Notes under the pieces: model-generated | Seen by the model: only the letters and a program-made list of their open reading frames with translations | Database searches by the model: none | What the model was told of the DNA's origin: nothing | Made by a program: the position numbers and the translations under genes | Source of the DNA: Inia geoffrensis | Taxonomy: Eukaryota > Chordata > Mammalia > Artiodactyla > Iniidae | Direction of reading: 5' to 3' | DNA: 64,000 nt | Assembly: GCA_036417435.1 (NCBI GenBank) | Contig: CM070919.1 | Location: 34,402,318-34,466,317 of the forward strand | Shown: positions 10,131 through 23,300 of the stretch, piece by piece | Numbering within the stretch: position 1 is the first letter of the stretch | Layout: every line of letters begins with the position of its first letter

Positions 10131-11826
10131 CACTATAAATAAAGATGAAGAAAGCAAATTGCTTTTTTTTATATCCAAATATATGTCGTTGAATGAAGAG
10201 AAATAGTATAGGACAGGTGAACTCTCGTAAGTGAAAGGGTGGAGACTGAAAAGCAAACCTAGATGGGTCCCTAGCCTGTCAGTGATTAAAGCAGCGGTGT
10301 GAACACACTTCATCCCGTAACCTACAGCCCTCTCACTACCACAAGGTCTTGTCCATTCGCAGTTTGACATTGACCAGATACTTATCATTGTGTGATCTGT
10401 AATTTTTTCTTTGGTGATTGAAAGCTCAATAGCAGGCTAAATGTAGTTGTACAAATGGAATCTCCTAGTTTTAAGTGTTGAAAATGCTTTATTAAGTTAC
10501 TTCTTATAAAATAACGATTGTCATTATCTTGCACATTAACCTCTTTAAATACCTGCTTCTTTCTGAGTTAAGAATACCACATTTAAATGTAAGAGAGATA
10601 GGAAAGGATGAAGGATTACTGGAAAAATCAAGAATGAATTTTTAGAGAGGGTATAATGAATACACCCATATGTATGTATCTACATGCATATATATAATGA
10701 ATTAAATGTTTATACATACCAATATCAACCTGTATATACATGTATGCATTTATAAAATTACATAAATATCTATCAACATTTATTTAATTATATTGCCCTT
10801 TTATTAGTCCAGAAATCAAATTAGGCCAAAGTCTAAACTCTTAAGATTATAAGTAGTTCTGTTCTGTGCCTATATATAACCTATTATTGAGATTTCTTAT
10901 TAAATGTGAATTAAGCTTTGTAAATTCTCAGTTACTTAATTTGCTAAAACATTCATCTTAATGTCTCTCAGTCACAAAAATAAATGCATGTTTCGTATTT
11001 GCATAAGTGCTGCAGTAGCTAGAGGGAAATTTGGTTTTAAGCGTCTAGTGTTGAAAAATGTACTTTTTATTTCATTAGCATAAGTGGAATATTGACAACA
11101 TTTCACAAATCATAAAAAGAAAATATAGTTCCTTTTCTTGTCATTATAAGAAAGATAGTAACAGCCAACTCGATGGAGAGGTGATACCCAGACACACATT
11201 GATTGATGCTCATTGTTAAATATCCCCAAGAAAACATGGCCGTAGTTTGGATCAAACCACTGAGACAGTGAATATATTCTATTATATCAGAATGAACTTG
11301 GACTTTTTACTAGGTAATTATTTACACAAACCTCTTAATTAAATTTTAAGTGTTCACTTATTCATTTGTTCAAATTGAGGGAATCACTAAGAAACATTTA
11401 ATGTATGTTTACATGAATGTCATTTTATATCATTATTTATGATGTGAAATATATCTGTATTTATAAAAAATATATATATATAGGTGTGAACACATGGAAA
11501 TATACATATAATTGGTTGGAATATTTGTTTTCTAACATTATGACATCTAATTGGAAAGTTTAATAGAACTCATTTATTTGAAAATGTCCTCAGAATAAAA
11601 GAGGCTAGTTGCCAATCATTAAAATACATTGTCAGAGACATGACAAACCACAAATTTAATCCTGATTGTTAAAAAGCAAAAAAAAATGCTAATCACCACG
11701 TGTTGTCCGTAGATGTATTTTCTTTATGACTTCAGGGGCACGTTTAAGTTACATAGAATAAGCTGTGCTTTAGGAAGAACGATTTATGTTTTATTTTCTA
11801 CTTAGAATAATGAAGTAATATTTATG
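10131..11826. other. Unique AT-rich non-coding sequence
   Basis: No gene or confident repeat was seen. The stretch includes short (TA)n-like runs near 10690 and 11470. Confidence 0.4.
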
Positions 11827-11845
11827 TAACATTCTTTTTTTTAAT

Positions 11846-12163
11846 GATATATTGTATTTATTTTTTTTACTTTTTAATTTTTTTAATTAATTAATTTTTT
11901 GGCTGTGTTGGGTCTTCGTTTCTGTGCGAGGGCTTTCCCTAGTTGCGGCAAGCGGGGGCCACTGTTCATCGCGGTGCGCGGGCCTCTCACTGTCGTGGCC
12001 TCTGTTGTTGCGGAGCACAGGCTCCAGATGCGCAGGCTCAGTAGTTGTGGCTCACGGACCCAGTTGCTCCGCGGCATGTGGGATCCTCCCAGACCAGGGC
12101 TTGAACCCCTGTCTCCTGCATTGGCAGGCAGACTCTCAATCACTGCGCCACCAGGGAAGCCCC
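11846..12163 (-). mobile_element. CHR-type SINE (long body) with TSD
   Basis: Reverse complement of a CHR SINE. It runs from an A/T-rich tail (minus-strand A-rich; plus strand 'tttttttactttttaattt') through 'ggctgtgttgggtcttcg' and 'ctcagtagttgtggctcacg' to 'ccaccagggaagccc'. The TSD taacattctttttt(tt)aat lies at 11827-11845 and 12164-12180, differing only in T-run length. The tail between the TSD and the SINE body is about 50 bp. Confidence 0.95.
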
Positions 12164-12180
12164 TAACATTCTTTTTTAAT

Positions 12181-14511
12181 AAGAATTAAAGAACACAATT
12201 TAAAATAGTTAAGGGGAATTACATTTATTAGATAAAAAGTGTAGTTCTTTGGCACTGATACGTTCTTGTACCAGAAAATGATACTGTCTTCTCAGTTCAT
12301 CCTGATTCTCTTCATATAGATATACTCAGTAGAATGTAATTTCCAAAAGAAAAAAAATAGTTTGAAGCATTTCCACTCATGATAAGTAATAGCTCTGATG
12401 TATTGAGTGTTACTCTCACGGTAGCCTGAGAACGTAATGACTGTAACTGGCCCTATTGGAGGAAAAAATGGCACAGGTAGATTGAATAATTTAACTAAAA
12501 AATCAACTGAAATTCCTCAAAATGATATCTTATGTACAATTTTTATTTACAGTTAAGTAACTGTCATTCAATCAATAAATCAGTGTAAACAGAGTAAACA
12601 AGTTTGTTCAGTTAGTGGAAAGAGGGAGGAAAGATGGAAAAATGAGCAGGTCAACCTCATAGTGTTTAGTCCAAAGCTTAAATGTTTTCCTGAAGTCTTT
12701 GTATAGGAGAAATACATATCCAGAATGCTATTTTGCTATTAGACCGATGGGAACTAAATTAAAAGTACTGTAAAATGCTGAGTTTCTTTGTAGCTCTGCA
12801 GCATATTGATTTTTCTAACAGCCCAGTTCTCTAATTCTCTGGATCCTGGTATCTCCTTAAGGTGGTAATTAACATTCTTAACCTCAGATTGAAGAATTTC
12901 TTCTCTGCCCAGACGTCATTATTTGAATTTCAAGTCTCTTTAGAAGAGGAAAGATTGAGACTACCTGTGTAATGAAGAAGATACCTTTAGTTTTTAGAAA
13001 CATAATTTCAAAGTAGTGATTTTAAAAATTGAAGAATTCCTACTGGTGTGCCAAAGTTATTGGCCTCTCTATGTGCTATGCTGGTAAAATAAGCTGAAAA
13101 ATAAAGCCAAGTCACTTAAAACTGACAAAATAGCTGTGTGAGCACATAATAATTTTATGTGGGAGGCACGTCTCCCTGTGCTCAGGCCAATACACCCACC
13201 GAAAAAAGACTGCGAAAATCACCAGAATGTGAGATTAGAAAAAGAACATTCCAAATATATTTATATTACTTGTATGAAGTATATGTATCTATAGAAAATA
13301 TTATGTAAACAGAACACTTTAAATATTACATATATGTGTATATATTGAGTTAGTAAAGGATACATTTTCTAAAATTAACTTCTATTTAGTTCAGGGGCAG
13401 ACTTATGTGAGAAAATAGGTTTCCTTATATGATGTAAATTAGAGATATTTGAAAAGCCCTTTGTTTCCACAAGTCCATACGTATTCATTGAATGATGCAA
13501 GAAAATACGTAGGTGCTGTATTTAAGAATTTGAAGGCTTTTAAATGCAGAAAGCTGATGTCAAAGAAATATGTTACCATTAGTGTTTGGCTGTCATTTAG
13601 TATAACTAATCATATATGGGAAAACAACTTTTTCTCCCCCTTTGGAGCATAAAGTGAAGTATACTAGGGCACTGGAGAAGTGCTAAAAATCTGATGGTGC
13701 CAAATATGCCCAAATAACAACCATGTGTACATCACAATTTTAGCACAGCTTAGCCCTGATTAAATTGAATGAACTGATAATTCAGTTGTTACATCAGTTG
13801 ATGTGATTAAGGATTCAAATCCTTTCAAATGTAGATTTTAGAGTAAAAGTCTTTCTGATAGGTACATTTTGATGACAATACTGCAGTTAATTTTCATTAA
13901 ATTTACTAATTTTCAAACTCTATCCCAGATCTAATTGCATGTTTTGTCTAAATCACACATGTATTTTAGCTGTGTTTTGTGATGGTTTATGTAATAGTTC
14001 CTTATGCATCTATGATTTTTCAGAGGAAAAATGCTTATCATTTGAAATTTATAGATTAACTGCTGGCCATGAGCCAAAGGAAAGAAAATCGAGTCATAAA
14101 TAATTGTAGGATGACTCACATCATGATTATTAAGAAAATTACAATGCATTGCCTGTTATAAAAACCCATTAACTGTGTGTCATATAAAATCAAACTGTGT
14201 TGGTTTGGAGAAATATTTTGGTGCCAAAAAGTATTTTTTATTAGAATTACCTTAGTCACAAATTTGCCTTGTTTCCTAGGCAGCTATGAATGTTTCCTAT
14301 AAATAGAATAGTATTTATCAAAATGAGGTTTATAGAGCCATTATGGGAGAGCTCTATGAAAAAAGAAATAGAAAAACCTGTGGAATGGGCGGGGAATCAC
14401 TGCCAGGATAAAGGACCCTGAGGTCCAGTGTGGTCAGAAAACACCAGTTATCTGTCCTGCCTAGTTTGAAGATTCTCAGAAGGCTTGCAGTGCTAAAACC
14501 TGTATCACTTT
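12181..14511. other. Unique AT-rich non-coding sequence
   Basis: Nothing was recognised over more than 2 kb. No ORF here carries a domain. Confidence 0.4.
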
Positions 14512-14519
14512 GTTTAATG

Positions 14520-14598
14520 CAGTGTTCCCCAAACTTACTTGACATTGGTAATTCTTTTCAAATTAACATGCATTCATTATATATTTTGGGAAACGCTG
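14520..14598. mobile_element. Small hAT-like MITE (candidate)
   Basis: The segment starts with CAGTGTTCCCCAAA and ends with the near inverted complement TTTGGGAAACGCTG, matching at 12 of 14 positions when inverted. Terminal 'cagtgtttcccaaa' repeats with 'ttgaccacggaac'-type interiors are typical of old non-autonomous hAT elements in mammals. I could not find a clean 8-bp TSD, so the call is moderate. Confidence 0.5.
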
Positions 14599-14954
14599 TA
14601 ATAGCGTTAACTCCACAATAGATAACCTAAATTAGCTCCTAATACCAATTACTCATTTTCTTTAGCAAGAGCTTCATTTCCTATTTCAACCTCATCTTTA
14701 TAAGAGGCGCTCATTTACTGACTGTGCTAGATCTTCAGCGAAATGAGTAATGCTTGATTCTGACCATCACTTATACCTTCGAAGCAGAGTATGATTTTTA
14801 TAGCATCTCCTAGAGTCTGCTCTCAAATATCATTTAAATCCTTCTATATTGGCTGACGCTTTCAAAACCCCTATTGAAAATTTTTTTCTTGTCCCTTTGG
14901 TGTTGCTGTATTGACTTCTCTGTACCCATATTACAAATTTTTCCCCTGCCAGTC
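14599..14954. other. Unique non-coding sequence
   Basis: Nothing was recognised here. Confidence 0.35.
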
Positions 14955-15090
14955 CTCTCACCAACCCCTCAAGGCAGGGTATTCATTATTTTACTTTGCC
15001 AAAGATAAGAAAACTAGCTTAAAGTAATTTAATTTGACCATGGTCACTGAGAGACAGATTGCGGATATGAACTTGAGCATGCGTTGCTTG
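14955..15090 (-). mobile_element. MIR SINE fragment
   Basis: 'aaggcagggtattcattatt', 'gataagaaaactagcttaaa' and 'accatggtcac' followed by 'gcggatatgaacttgagcatg' fit the reversed MIR order ('gaggtaggtactattatt ... gatgaggaaactgaggc ... caaggtcacac ... gggattcgaaccc'). Confidence 0.6.
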
Positions 15091-15169
15091 CAAGCCCCAT
15101 TCACACCACAGGCTGGGATCAAGGAACCCTGGAGCACAGTCTGTAGTTCAAATCTTAACTCAAGTTCTC

Positions 15170-15295
15170 ACGCTTAACTTCTAGGCTATGAACTCTTCAA
15201 GGGCGGGGATGCTATTCAGTTTGATGTTGCTGGTATCTGTAATAGTGGTTTGCGTTTTTAGGAGATGCTTGATAAATGTTGAATTAAATCGACCA
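15170..15295 (+). mobile_element. L2 LINE 3' terminus
   Basis: 'gaactcttcaagggcgggga' followed by 'ctggtatctgtaatagtggt' and 'agatgcttgataaatgttga' is the L2 3' end pattern ('ctccatgagggcagggac ... gctcaataaatgtttgttga'). Confidence 0.65.
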
Positions 15296-16073
15296 CTTTG
15301 ATGCCTATGTATTTAGTGGGAAGTTACAGAATTGTTTTAATGGGAAAGTGTGCTCAGATTCAACACATCTAACTTACAAATATATGTAGGCTGAGAATTA
15401 ACTCTGTCGCACCAATTTACGTTTCTTACACTTGACTGTCATTTACAGAATTGATATTTGATATTGTGAATAAGTGTGTTGTAGGCTGAGGTGGTAGACT
15501 GATGATAAATCCGGAAGCATCTCAGAAAACAGGGTCTGGTGTCTGTAGAATAGTGTTCTGTTTTGTTTTGTTTTTAATTTGGTCTAGATACTTAAATGCC
15601 AAAAGTTTACAATTATAAAAGAATTCTTAGGATCTTATATCAGAGACGAGAGACTCAAAATTTCAGGGTATTTGGCTACAGGCATAGAAGGGATTTGACG
15701 ATACATAGAGAGTATTTCTTCTCTGGGAAGGTCTGTTTAATAAACTGTCTTTTTGTATAGTATGCCTGATGAGGTTATTAAATATTTTTAAAGGATTATG
15801 TTATCAGTGAGAAACTAATGTTCTCATGGAGACAGAATGAAATCCACACAGTAGTTTACTAACAATACAGAAATATTTAACCATTCTTTTATTTGCCCTG
15901 AGGACTTAAAAATAAGATTATTTGAATTGTGAATTGACTTTTGAAAAGGCTACTCTAAGGGGAAAGAAAGAATGAGACCGATTTCTGACTAGTGTTTTGC
16001 TGGTGAGGGGGTGAATGGGAACAAACTTTTCCCCATAATATAATGAATGTAGAAAATGTTTCCATTTGGAGAT
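15296..16073. other. Unique AT-rich non-coding sequence
   Basis: No gene or repeat was recognised. Confidence 0.4.
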
Positions 16074-16078
16074 GTATG

Positions 16079-16540
16079 TGTATCAGTTTCTTAGGGTTGC
16101 TTGCTGGACTGGATACAAAGTACCACAAATCAGGTGGCTGAAAACAAATGAAATGTATTGCCTACTAGTTCTGGAGCCCAAACTCGGGCATCAAGTTGTC
16201 AGCAGGCCCATGTTCTCTCTGAAACCTGGAGGGAGGATCCTTCCTTGCCTCCTGCCAGCTGTGATGGCTGCCAGCGATTCCCGGTGCTCTTAGCGTGCTT
16301 CTGCCACACTCCAGGCTCGGCCTCCATCCACACAGCATTCTGCCCTCCCGAGTCTCTGTCTCCACCTGGACTTCTCCTTGTCTTATAAGGACATCAGTCT
16401 TACTGGATTATGGCCCACCCCAACGAGCCCATCTTGACTATATCTACAGAGACCCTATTTCCAAGTCAGCTCACACTCACAGGCATCAGTGGTTAGGACC
16501 TCAACATATCTTTTTGGAGGACACAGTTCAATCCATGGCA
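16079..16540 (-). mobile_element. MLT1-like solo LTR (ERVL-MaLR)
   Basis: The order 'tatcagtttcttagggttgc', 'taccacaaatcaggtggctg', 'ctagttctggagcccaaact', 'cttataaggacatcagtc' and 'acacagttcaatccatggca' is the reverse complement of an MLT1-type MaLR LTR. It begins with TG and ends with CA. A near 5-bp TSD flanks it: gtatg at 16074-16078 and gtata at 16541-16545. MaLR elements are old non-autonomous retrovirus-like elements; only the non-coding LTR is present, with no internal gene. Confidence 0.75.
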
Positions 16541-16594
16541 GTATATATCTAGTCAAAACAAAAAAGTGAATATATACATGATTTAAGAATGAAC

Positions 16595-16804
16595 AGGGCT
16601 CCCCTGGTGGCACAGTGGTTGAGAGTCCGCCTACCGATGCAGGGGACACGGGTTCGTGCCCCGGTCCGGGAGGATCTCGCGTGCTGCGGAGCGGCTGGGC
16701 CCGTGAGCCATGGCCGCTGAGCCTGTGCGTCCAGAGCCTGTGCTCGGCAACGGGAGAGGCCACAGCAGTGAGAGGCCTGCGTACCGCAAAAAAAAAAAAA
16801 AAAA
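16595..16804 (+). mobile_element. CHR-type SINE (compact body) with perfect TSD
   Basis: Compact-body CHR SINE with the first bases altered ('gggctcccctggtgg'), a 'ggttcgtgccccggtccggg' B-box region and an uninterrupted A tail of about 18. The perfect 10-bp TSD aagaatgaac lies at 16585-16594 and 16805-16814. The clean tail suggests a relatively recent insertion. Confidence 0.96.
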
Positions 16805-16814
16805 AAGAATGAAC

Positions 16815-19329
16815 GGTGGTGTCTACATATCATCTGAGTCACTGTGAGGGGGTTGAAGGGTCAGGTTGGGAAAGCTTGATGTGCCCGATGCTTGTAGATC
16901 AATACATTTTTAGTGTAAAATAGATACTTTTGACTTTTTCTTTGGTGGTGGTGGGATGAATTGGAAGATTGGGATTGACATATGTACACTAATATGTATA
17001 AAATAGATAACTAAAAGAACCTGCTGTATGAAAAAATAAAATAAAATTTAAAAACATGATTATGAAAACACACATAAAGAGTACTTCTAAAGAAAATGAA
17101 ATTTTACCAACTTGCAAGTCTTAAAACACAATAGTGCCACCACCATACATCTGTACATTTTCTGAAGCATTTGGTACCATTTGGTAAGAAACAGCAGTGT
17201 AGAGGAGAACTCTTAGCCAGTTGAGTACAGGCAACTAGTCCCTGAAAGTGGAGTTTAAGTTGTACAAGTTTCTGTTCTTCATGCTCTGATTCCAAGAACA
17301 TGCATTCTTCATAAAGTACACATTCCCAAATTCGACATGAGAACGAGTGTATCGTTTCCTTAGAGGTAGTTGACAATTTTATTGTGAGAGACTGTAACCG
17401 TTGCTACTTAGAATGACACGTGGCAAATGTGGTATATCTGAACAGGAGAATTAGAACACAGCGTATGCAAAGCCAGTGTAATGAAGAAAACTGTGGCTAG
17501 ATCATATCCATACCATGCAGTATAGTGCACAACGCAATTGAGATAACTATGTCTTACAAATTAGTAAATTCATTTCTAAAATTGCTACCACACATCTTTC
17601 CAAAGATTCCTGGTAGGAAAATAGAGTTTCAGAGTACTTCTAGTAACATTATGGGCTTCTAGCAAAAGATGAGTTTGTGGTAGCAAACAGAAACCAAGTT
17701 GGACCCACATACAGCAAAGATTATTTACTGGAAGAGTACTGGTGGGCTCATGAGCAGACTTAGGAACAGTAGAATCCAGAGATATAACCCAAGTTCTGGA
17801 AGAAATAAAGAAGCAGTGTATTAATTTCTGGAGCTCTGAATGTCCAAGTCAGAGATGGCCACTACTGCCTCTACAATCACCGTTTGCCTTACAATAAATA
17901 TTCTTGTACCCTGTCTTTTGTCCATGGTCACTGCTTAACATCCAGAGCTCCAGGTGAGGGCATTAATTTGCCAAGTTGAGGTCACATATACGTGCAATAT
18001 CAAAAGAAAAAATCTGGCCCCCAAGTCTTCTGTAGTGGAGAGGAATCCTAGGAACCACTTCTGCACAAAGGACAGTTATTACCCTGGGAAGAATTTGGGT
18101 TCATTTGGGTTCTATTAGGATAGGAAATAGATGCTGGGTATCTACTATGTACCAAGAGCAGTGATGCCCCAATGGTTAATGATATTGGTAGTGAAATGAC
18201 GTTACAGGAGGATAACCCTGTTAAAAATGTGAACCAAGTGTCTGTACAAGTCACGTAAAGCAGAGCTGCCCTTATTTGCAGCATCACGGGAAGCACAGTG
18301 TAACGAGCAGTTTTGTTTCGCTAAATCCTCCCTGGAGGTAAAGGGGATAAATTGTTGCCAGCGCTCCTCATGTGCAGTCCTTTTTCTTTTTTTAGATGTA
18401 TGTACTTTGTTCCGTCTCTATGTATTCTCCAGATCCCATCCTCACACCCCATGATTTTTTCTACCCTCATTCATTACCTTTGCCTTTTTGTTGCTTTATC
18501 TTCTTTTCTCAGAGAAATGAGGAAAGACGTGTAATCTACCATATGACCTTGTATTGCAACTTCATGTTTTTCTTCTGAAATATACTTCACTAAATGTTAC
18601 ATGAGATGTGAATTTTATGCCTATTTTATTCCACAATCCTTTGTTTCAAGAAACAAACAAACAAAAAATCCATAAAATGAACTCAAGTAGAGAAGACTTA
18701 ACTTTAAGGAGGCATTTGGCAACAGATGACATCGTGTGCTGCCGTAGGAGCTGAGCTACTGAAAGGTCTGTTGGAAACTGAATGAGATACTGCCAGGAAG
18801 TAATCCTGTCCTCCATCGTTCAGGACCTGATCCACCTCGTTTCTCATTTTCTCTACTTCTGTGTGTCTCCTCTTTCCTTCTATATCTGCTGCTTGGTCAG
18901 TCCCGAATCAAAGAGCCCTTGAAGGTCCAGTGCACACTATAGATTAGCTACAACTCTGTTTCTCTTCGAAAGAACACAAACTAATATAAGGCACAGAAGT
19001 ATAGCAGTTATTACTTCTACTCAAATCTCCAATCTGTCACCACTGCCTTCTTGGCTTTGGGCCTCCAAAAATATTAAGTATTTCTCAACACTAAAGGAAT
19101 AAAAATAGAAATGTTTTTCATAACTTCTGTTTCTCCCCAAAGATATCCCTGTCTGTTCCTGACAACTTTTCAGATTACATTCACTCTCTCTACTTCCTTA
19201 GACCTGCTCACTCTTTCATTCTTGAAACTTCCCTTCTAATATAGCTTCTCTTCTTCCTTATTCTTCTTAATATTCAAGTAGTTCTGGATGCCACCAATGG
19301 CCAGATGTTTCTTAAAACTCTTCTCCTTT
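16815..19329. other. Unique non-coding sequence with possible old repeats
   Basis: No gene or RNA was recognised. The pyrimidine-rich part near 19010-19300 may be a very old LINE fragment, but it is too diverged for me to call. Confidence 0.35.
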
Positions 19330-19480
19330 GAGCCTTTGGATGCAGTAGAAAGAGTCAGGTAGACTTGGGTTCAAATTTTAATTTTACCACTTCCTGACTG
19401 GCCTTAGCAACTCAGTGTCAGACTGTAAAATTGGATTAATAATGCTTTTCTCTTAGAGTAATTTGGAAATTAAATAAGAA
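19330..19480 (+). mobile_element. MIR SINE fragment
   Basis: 'gatgcagtagaaagagtcag', 'gacttgggttcaaatttt', 'accacttcctgactggcctt' and 'gactgtaaaattggattaat' follow the MIR core in order ('gacctgggttcgaatcc ... tgccacttactagctgtgtg ... ctgtaaaatgggga'). Confidence 0.8.
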
Positions 19481-20179
19481 AGCCGTTTTGAAGATCTTTC
19501 CACATACATTAGATGATTTGTAATCTTAGTTTCCTTTCTCAAGTTATGTGCCCCATAGAACACTGACTGAGAATTCCAAATGGTGTAAGGTACAGGAGTA
19601 CATAGTTCTATAAAGGAAACTAGAGGAAGATGAGGGGATATTCTTGTAAAGAAAGTTACGTTTTTAAAGGGGAAATATTGTGAACCCAAGAGGAATCTTT
19701 TTTATTTTTATTTATTTATATTTTTTATTTTATTTATACACCAGTGTATAAACGATTTTACTCAGGGTAAAGTAATACTAAGATTATTGGTGTCCATGTT
19801 TTTACAAAGCAAGATTGCTCTTTAGTCACCAGTATTTTCTTCTCTTTTATTTTAAATCGTAATTTACTCGACCCTTGAGCTGCTGTCCTATCCTCCCATA
19901 GTCACTACCATCATATTTTTCAAGGTGCTTCTTAAAAACTATATTTTCTCAGATACCTTTTTCTCTCCCTCTAATGAGAAGTGAAAGCTCATTTTCCTTT
20001 GCCTCCCACAGCATTCTTCTCTTGTGCTATCTTTGCTTATTAATACTATTTGTAACTTTCCTTGTGTTTTTTTTTTTTTTTTTTTTAACTCATCTTATTC
20101 ATAGAATTCTATACCTGAGGATTGGAAGGGGCCGTTGAGTTTGGTGTCAAGGATAAAATGAGTCCAAAGTCCATCTCTC
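19481..20179. other. Unclassified non-coding sequence with poly(T) at 20067-20086
   Basis: The stretch holds a 20-bp T run at 20067-20086 and 'agaattctatacctgaggat', which resembles an old mammalian repeat. Nothing firm can be assigned. Confidence 0.35.
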
Positions 20180-20345
20180 TCAATTACTCTATAGACTTAG
20201 CAAAGTGTAATAAAATACCTCTCATTAGATTCTGCAGCTATAAAATGGAACTAATGTCAACCTTATAGAATCTTATGAAGAATGAAGATAATACCTGTGA
20301 AGTAACTAATACAGCACCTGGGATATGATAGCTACCGTGCCTTCA
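20180..20345 (+). mobile_element. MIR SINE fragment (diverged)
   Basis: 'tctgcagctataaaatggaa', then 'cttatagaatcttatgaaga' and 'ctaatacagcacctgggata' follow the MIR right half ('catctgtaaaatgggga ... ttgtgaggatta ... cagtgcctggcaca'). Confidence 0.55.
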
Positions 20346-23300
20346 GTGACTACTACCTGGAAGAAGCTTGATTTTAGTCATTGTATCAACATTTCTTTTT
20401 TCTGTGAAGAGCTGGTATGCTGAGTACCTTTCAGTTAATATGTCTTTGAAGAAAGGAAGAGTTAGAAAGATGATTTGTGAGCAGGGCTACAGGAATCACA
20501 TGCATAGATCGCTACAGACAAATAAATAACAAAACTTATGCCGAAGAATGTATAGGGCATAGCTTGAAACACTGTAACCAACCATGGAAAACAGGACGGT
20601 CATTACAACTGGCATGATTCTCCTGTTGTAATAAAGAAAGGAGGTATTCGGTTGAGCAAACATTTGGTCAGCAGAGAGTTTCATATGCAGAGTTAGAAAG
20701 AGAAAAACAAACTTATTCATGTGGTCAAAGATCCTAATGAATATATAAACTTCAGTTGCTATTAGCTGGAGAGGACAACTGATCCTACTTTCTTCTTTAA
20801 AGCCATTATTATAAAAAAGGAAATGACCTAATTTCAGGCAAGACTAAAAGGAGTACTTTGTGCATACTAAGTGATAGGCTGATCCATTGATCAAAAGTCC
20901 AGTAGTATCTTTCTTTTGTATTAGTTGGGGAAGAATCGTTATTAGTTCATAGAAATTCCGAAGAAAGGCATTTGCAATAAAAAGGTCTGAAAATACGCTT
21001 GAAAGGAGTTCCAATGAAGATAAGGAGCAGACACTGTCAAAGATGCTCGTGAAAACATTTTCGGTCTATTGAATCATGTTAACATTTTATCTTTAAATAA
21101 GTTAAATAGTCATGAATATGAAATCAGAAGGTCTAAAAGAGAAATGTCTAAGACGACCAGCTCTTTTCTTTTAAGATGCGTACCCATCATCTCTTTTGGA
21201 GCACAAGATCATATAAATGTCAGAGTCCTGTATAACAAGGGGCCACATCTGAAAATTCAAATAGAAATGACTATAATAGAAAGGTAATCTATACTTTTCT
21301 AATTATTAACAGTCATTGATTAAAAAAAAAAAAAGCAATAAAGAAAGGATTACTAGTGACAGAGGAGTACTTCCTTTATCAGCCCACATTATAAATTGCC
21401 AGATGGGCAGGAATCCTTCTGATTGGAGAGGGAGTTAAAGGAGACCTTATGGTTCATAGAGATGCCTTTTGCATTTTATTGTGTTTCCATGTTTTTATTT
21501 CTGTGGTGAGAATAGAGGGTGGTAAAACTGGATGCAAAGACAAAGACGAAAAACAGAACTGAATCGAAGACACTTTATTTTCTTTTTCTCTAGAGTTATT
21601 TTGCAAGTCATAAAATGAGGGAACTATTGAGATAGCAAAAGAGCCTGCAGTTATGAAGAAAAATATTAGAATTTTAAAAGACAAGAATGACTCAGAGTCT
21701 GAGAGGTTTTGCCACTGATACTCCTACATCTGAAAAGAAATCCATTCTTTCTTTGTGCCATGTGTAAAGGACTATGCTAAAATATTATAATGGCTAAAAA
21801 GTGAAAAGTGAAAAGGAATTAATTTGTAGCATATATTCAGATATGTATCTATGTGTGTGTGTATCGGATAAGACATTCATATAGAGATATGGACATAAAA
21901 TGGCCTCTTCTGTGATTCAGTAGCAGTTAGTTATGCCCAATAGTGATCATGGCAGAAAGCCACACTTGCTGAACTGTTGGCTTCAGACGTAGAACTTTCT
22001 TGAGTTGCAGATACTCGGCTTTACCAAAGCAGTGCACACAGTCCTGGTATTTTCTTTTCCACTCACAACAACCCTGTAGGGCACATTTGTGCGTGATCTT
22101 CATTGCACAGTGCCATTCTGCAGCATTAAGCCTTATGCCAATGCTATCGTAATGATTTAGTCTGTCTCCCAATTTATAAGCAGAATGATGCTCGGGCATG
22201 CAGGGAAGGCATGCCACCTCCCAGATTTCCTCCCTCGTCACCCCCTTCGGATGTCTACCCACCCCTCCTTCCACTCCCCTCTCTTCTCACTGCAATAGTA
22301 ATTCCCTCAGGAAGCCCTACCGGGCTTTTAGGTTCTGTTGATGATTACAGGAATAATTTGTTTTCAAATGGATATGAATCTGATAGAAGTAGTCAGATTT
22401 TCCCTGAGCTCAGGCAGAAACAAACTTCTTGATGGCAAGTGTACTGATTCCGTCCACTATTACCGTGATGGGGAAGACAAATTATCCAGTCACTAAACAC
22501 ACTGCTCTGGGCAATACAGAATAACATCCTGATTAATCTAACTACACAGGAGAGATACGAGATACTTCTGTTTAGAACAAGTCCCCTAAAAACAAACAAT
22601 ATTGGATTAAGAATAAAGATGAGTCATCTTTGTTTGGTAATTACTTACGGATACCTGTATCCTGGATACGGTGCCTCCTTAAGGTGAAAAACATTTATAT
22701 AAATGTTCTTAACGTACTATGTAGTTAAAGTTATATTCAAAAGTAAAAGTGTAAGTACATTTATAAGGTCATTCGTGAGAGAAAACACTGAAGATTTCAT
22801 TCTAGCTTCCTCACACCAATAAAAAACACATTCTGCTGCTTTCCCCTCTGTGCTGTATATTTAAAAATGAAATGTTACAGATAATGCAAGTAAATGCTGA
22901 GGTGAATACGTGGTCACGACGGGCATGTATCGTTTTTTTTTGTCGTGAAAGTCAAATGATTCAGTTATTTCTCCGGAAAGACAGTAAAAAGCAGTACAAA
23001 TTTTCGTGAGGGGTATAAACATTTAAACCAAATTATTATAGCAATATCTTACCTTTAATAATTGATGTAGGAAATTATTGTCCCTGTGGGAAATAAGGAG
23101 AGTGAAGGAAGCTAAAAATAAAGTACGCTTCGACCTGTGAGATCTCAGATACACTCATTCCTGCTCATGATATGATCTTTCAAGGTCGTATTCTGTAACC
23201 TTGACCTCTTCAGTTCGTCTGCCTCTCCTATGCCCTGTCCTTGACTGGAGTTGACAATCTTGATGAAGGTGAATTCATATTTCCTTTGTTCTGACTTCAC

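Noticed and set aside
21927..22274. 115-codon minus-strand frame rich in Cys, Lys and Trp
   Set aside because: No recognised family; part of it resembles diverged MIR-like sequence, and there is no supporting splice or promoter context.
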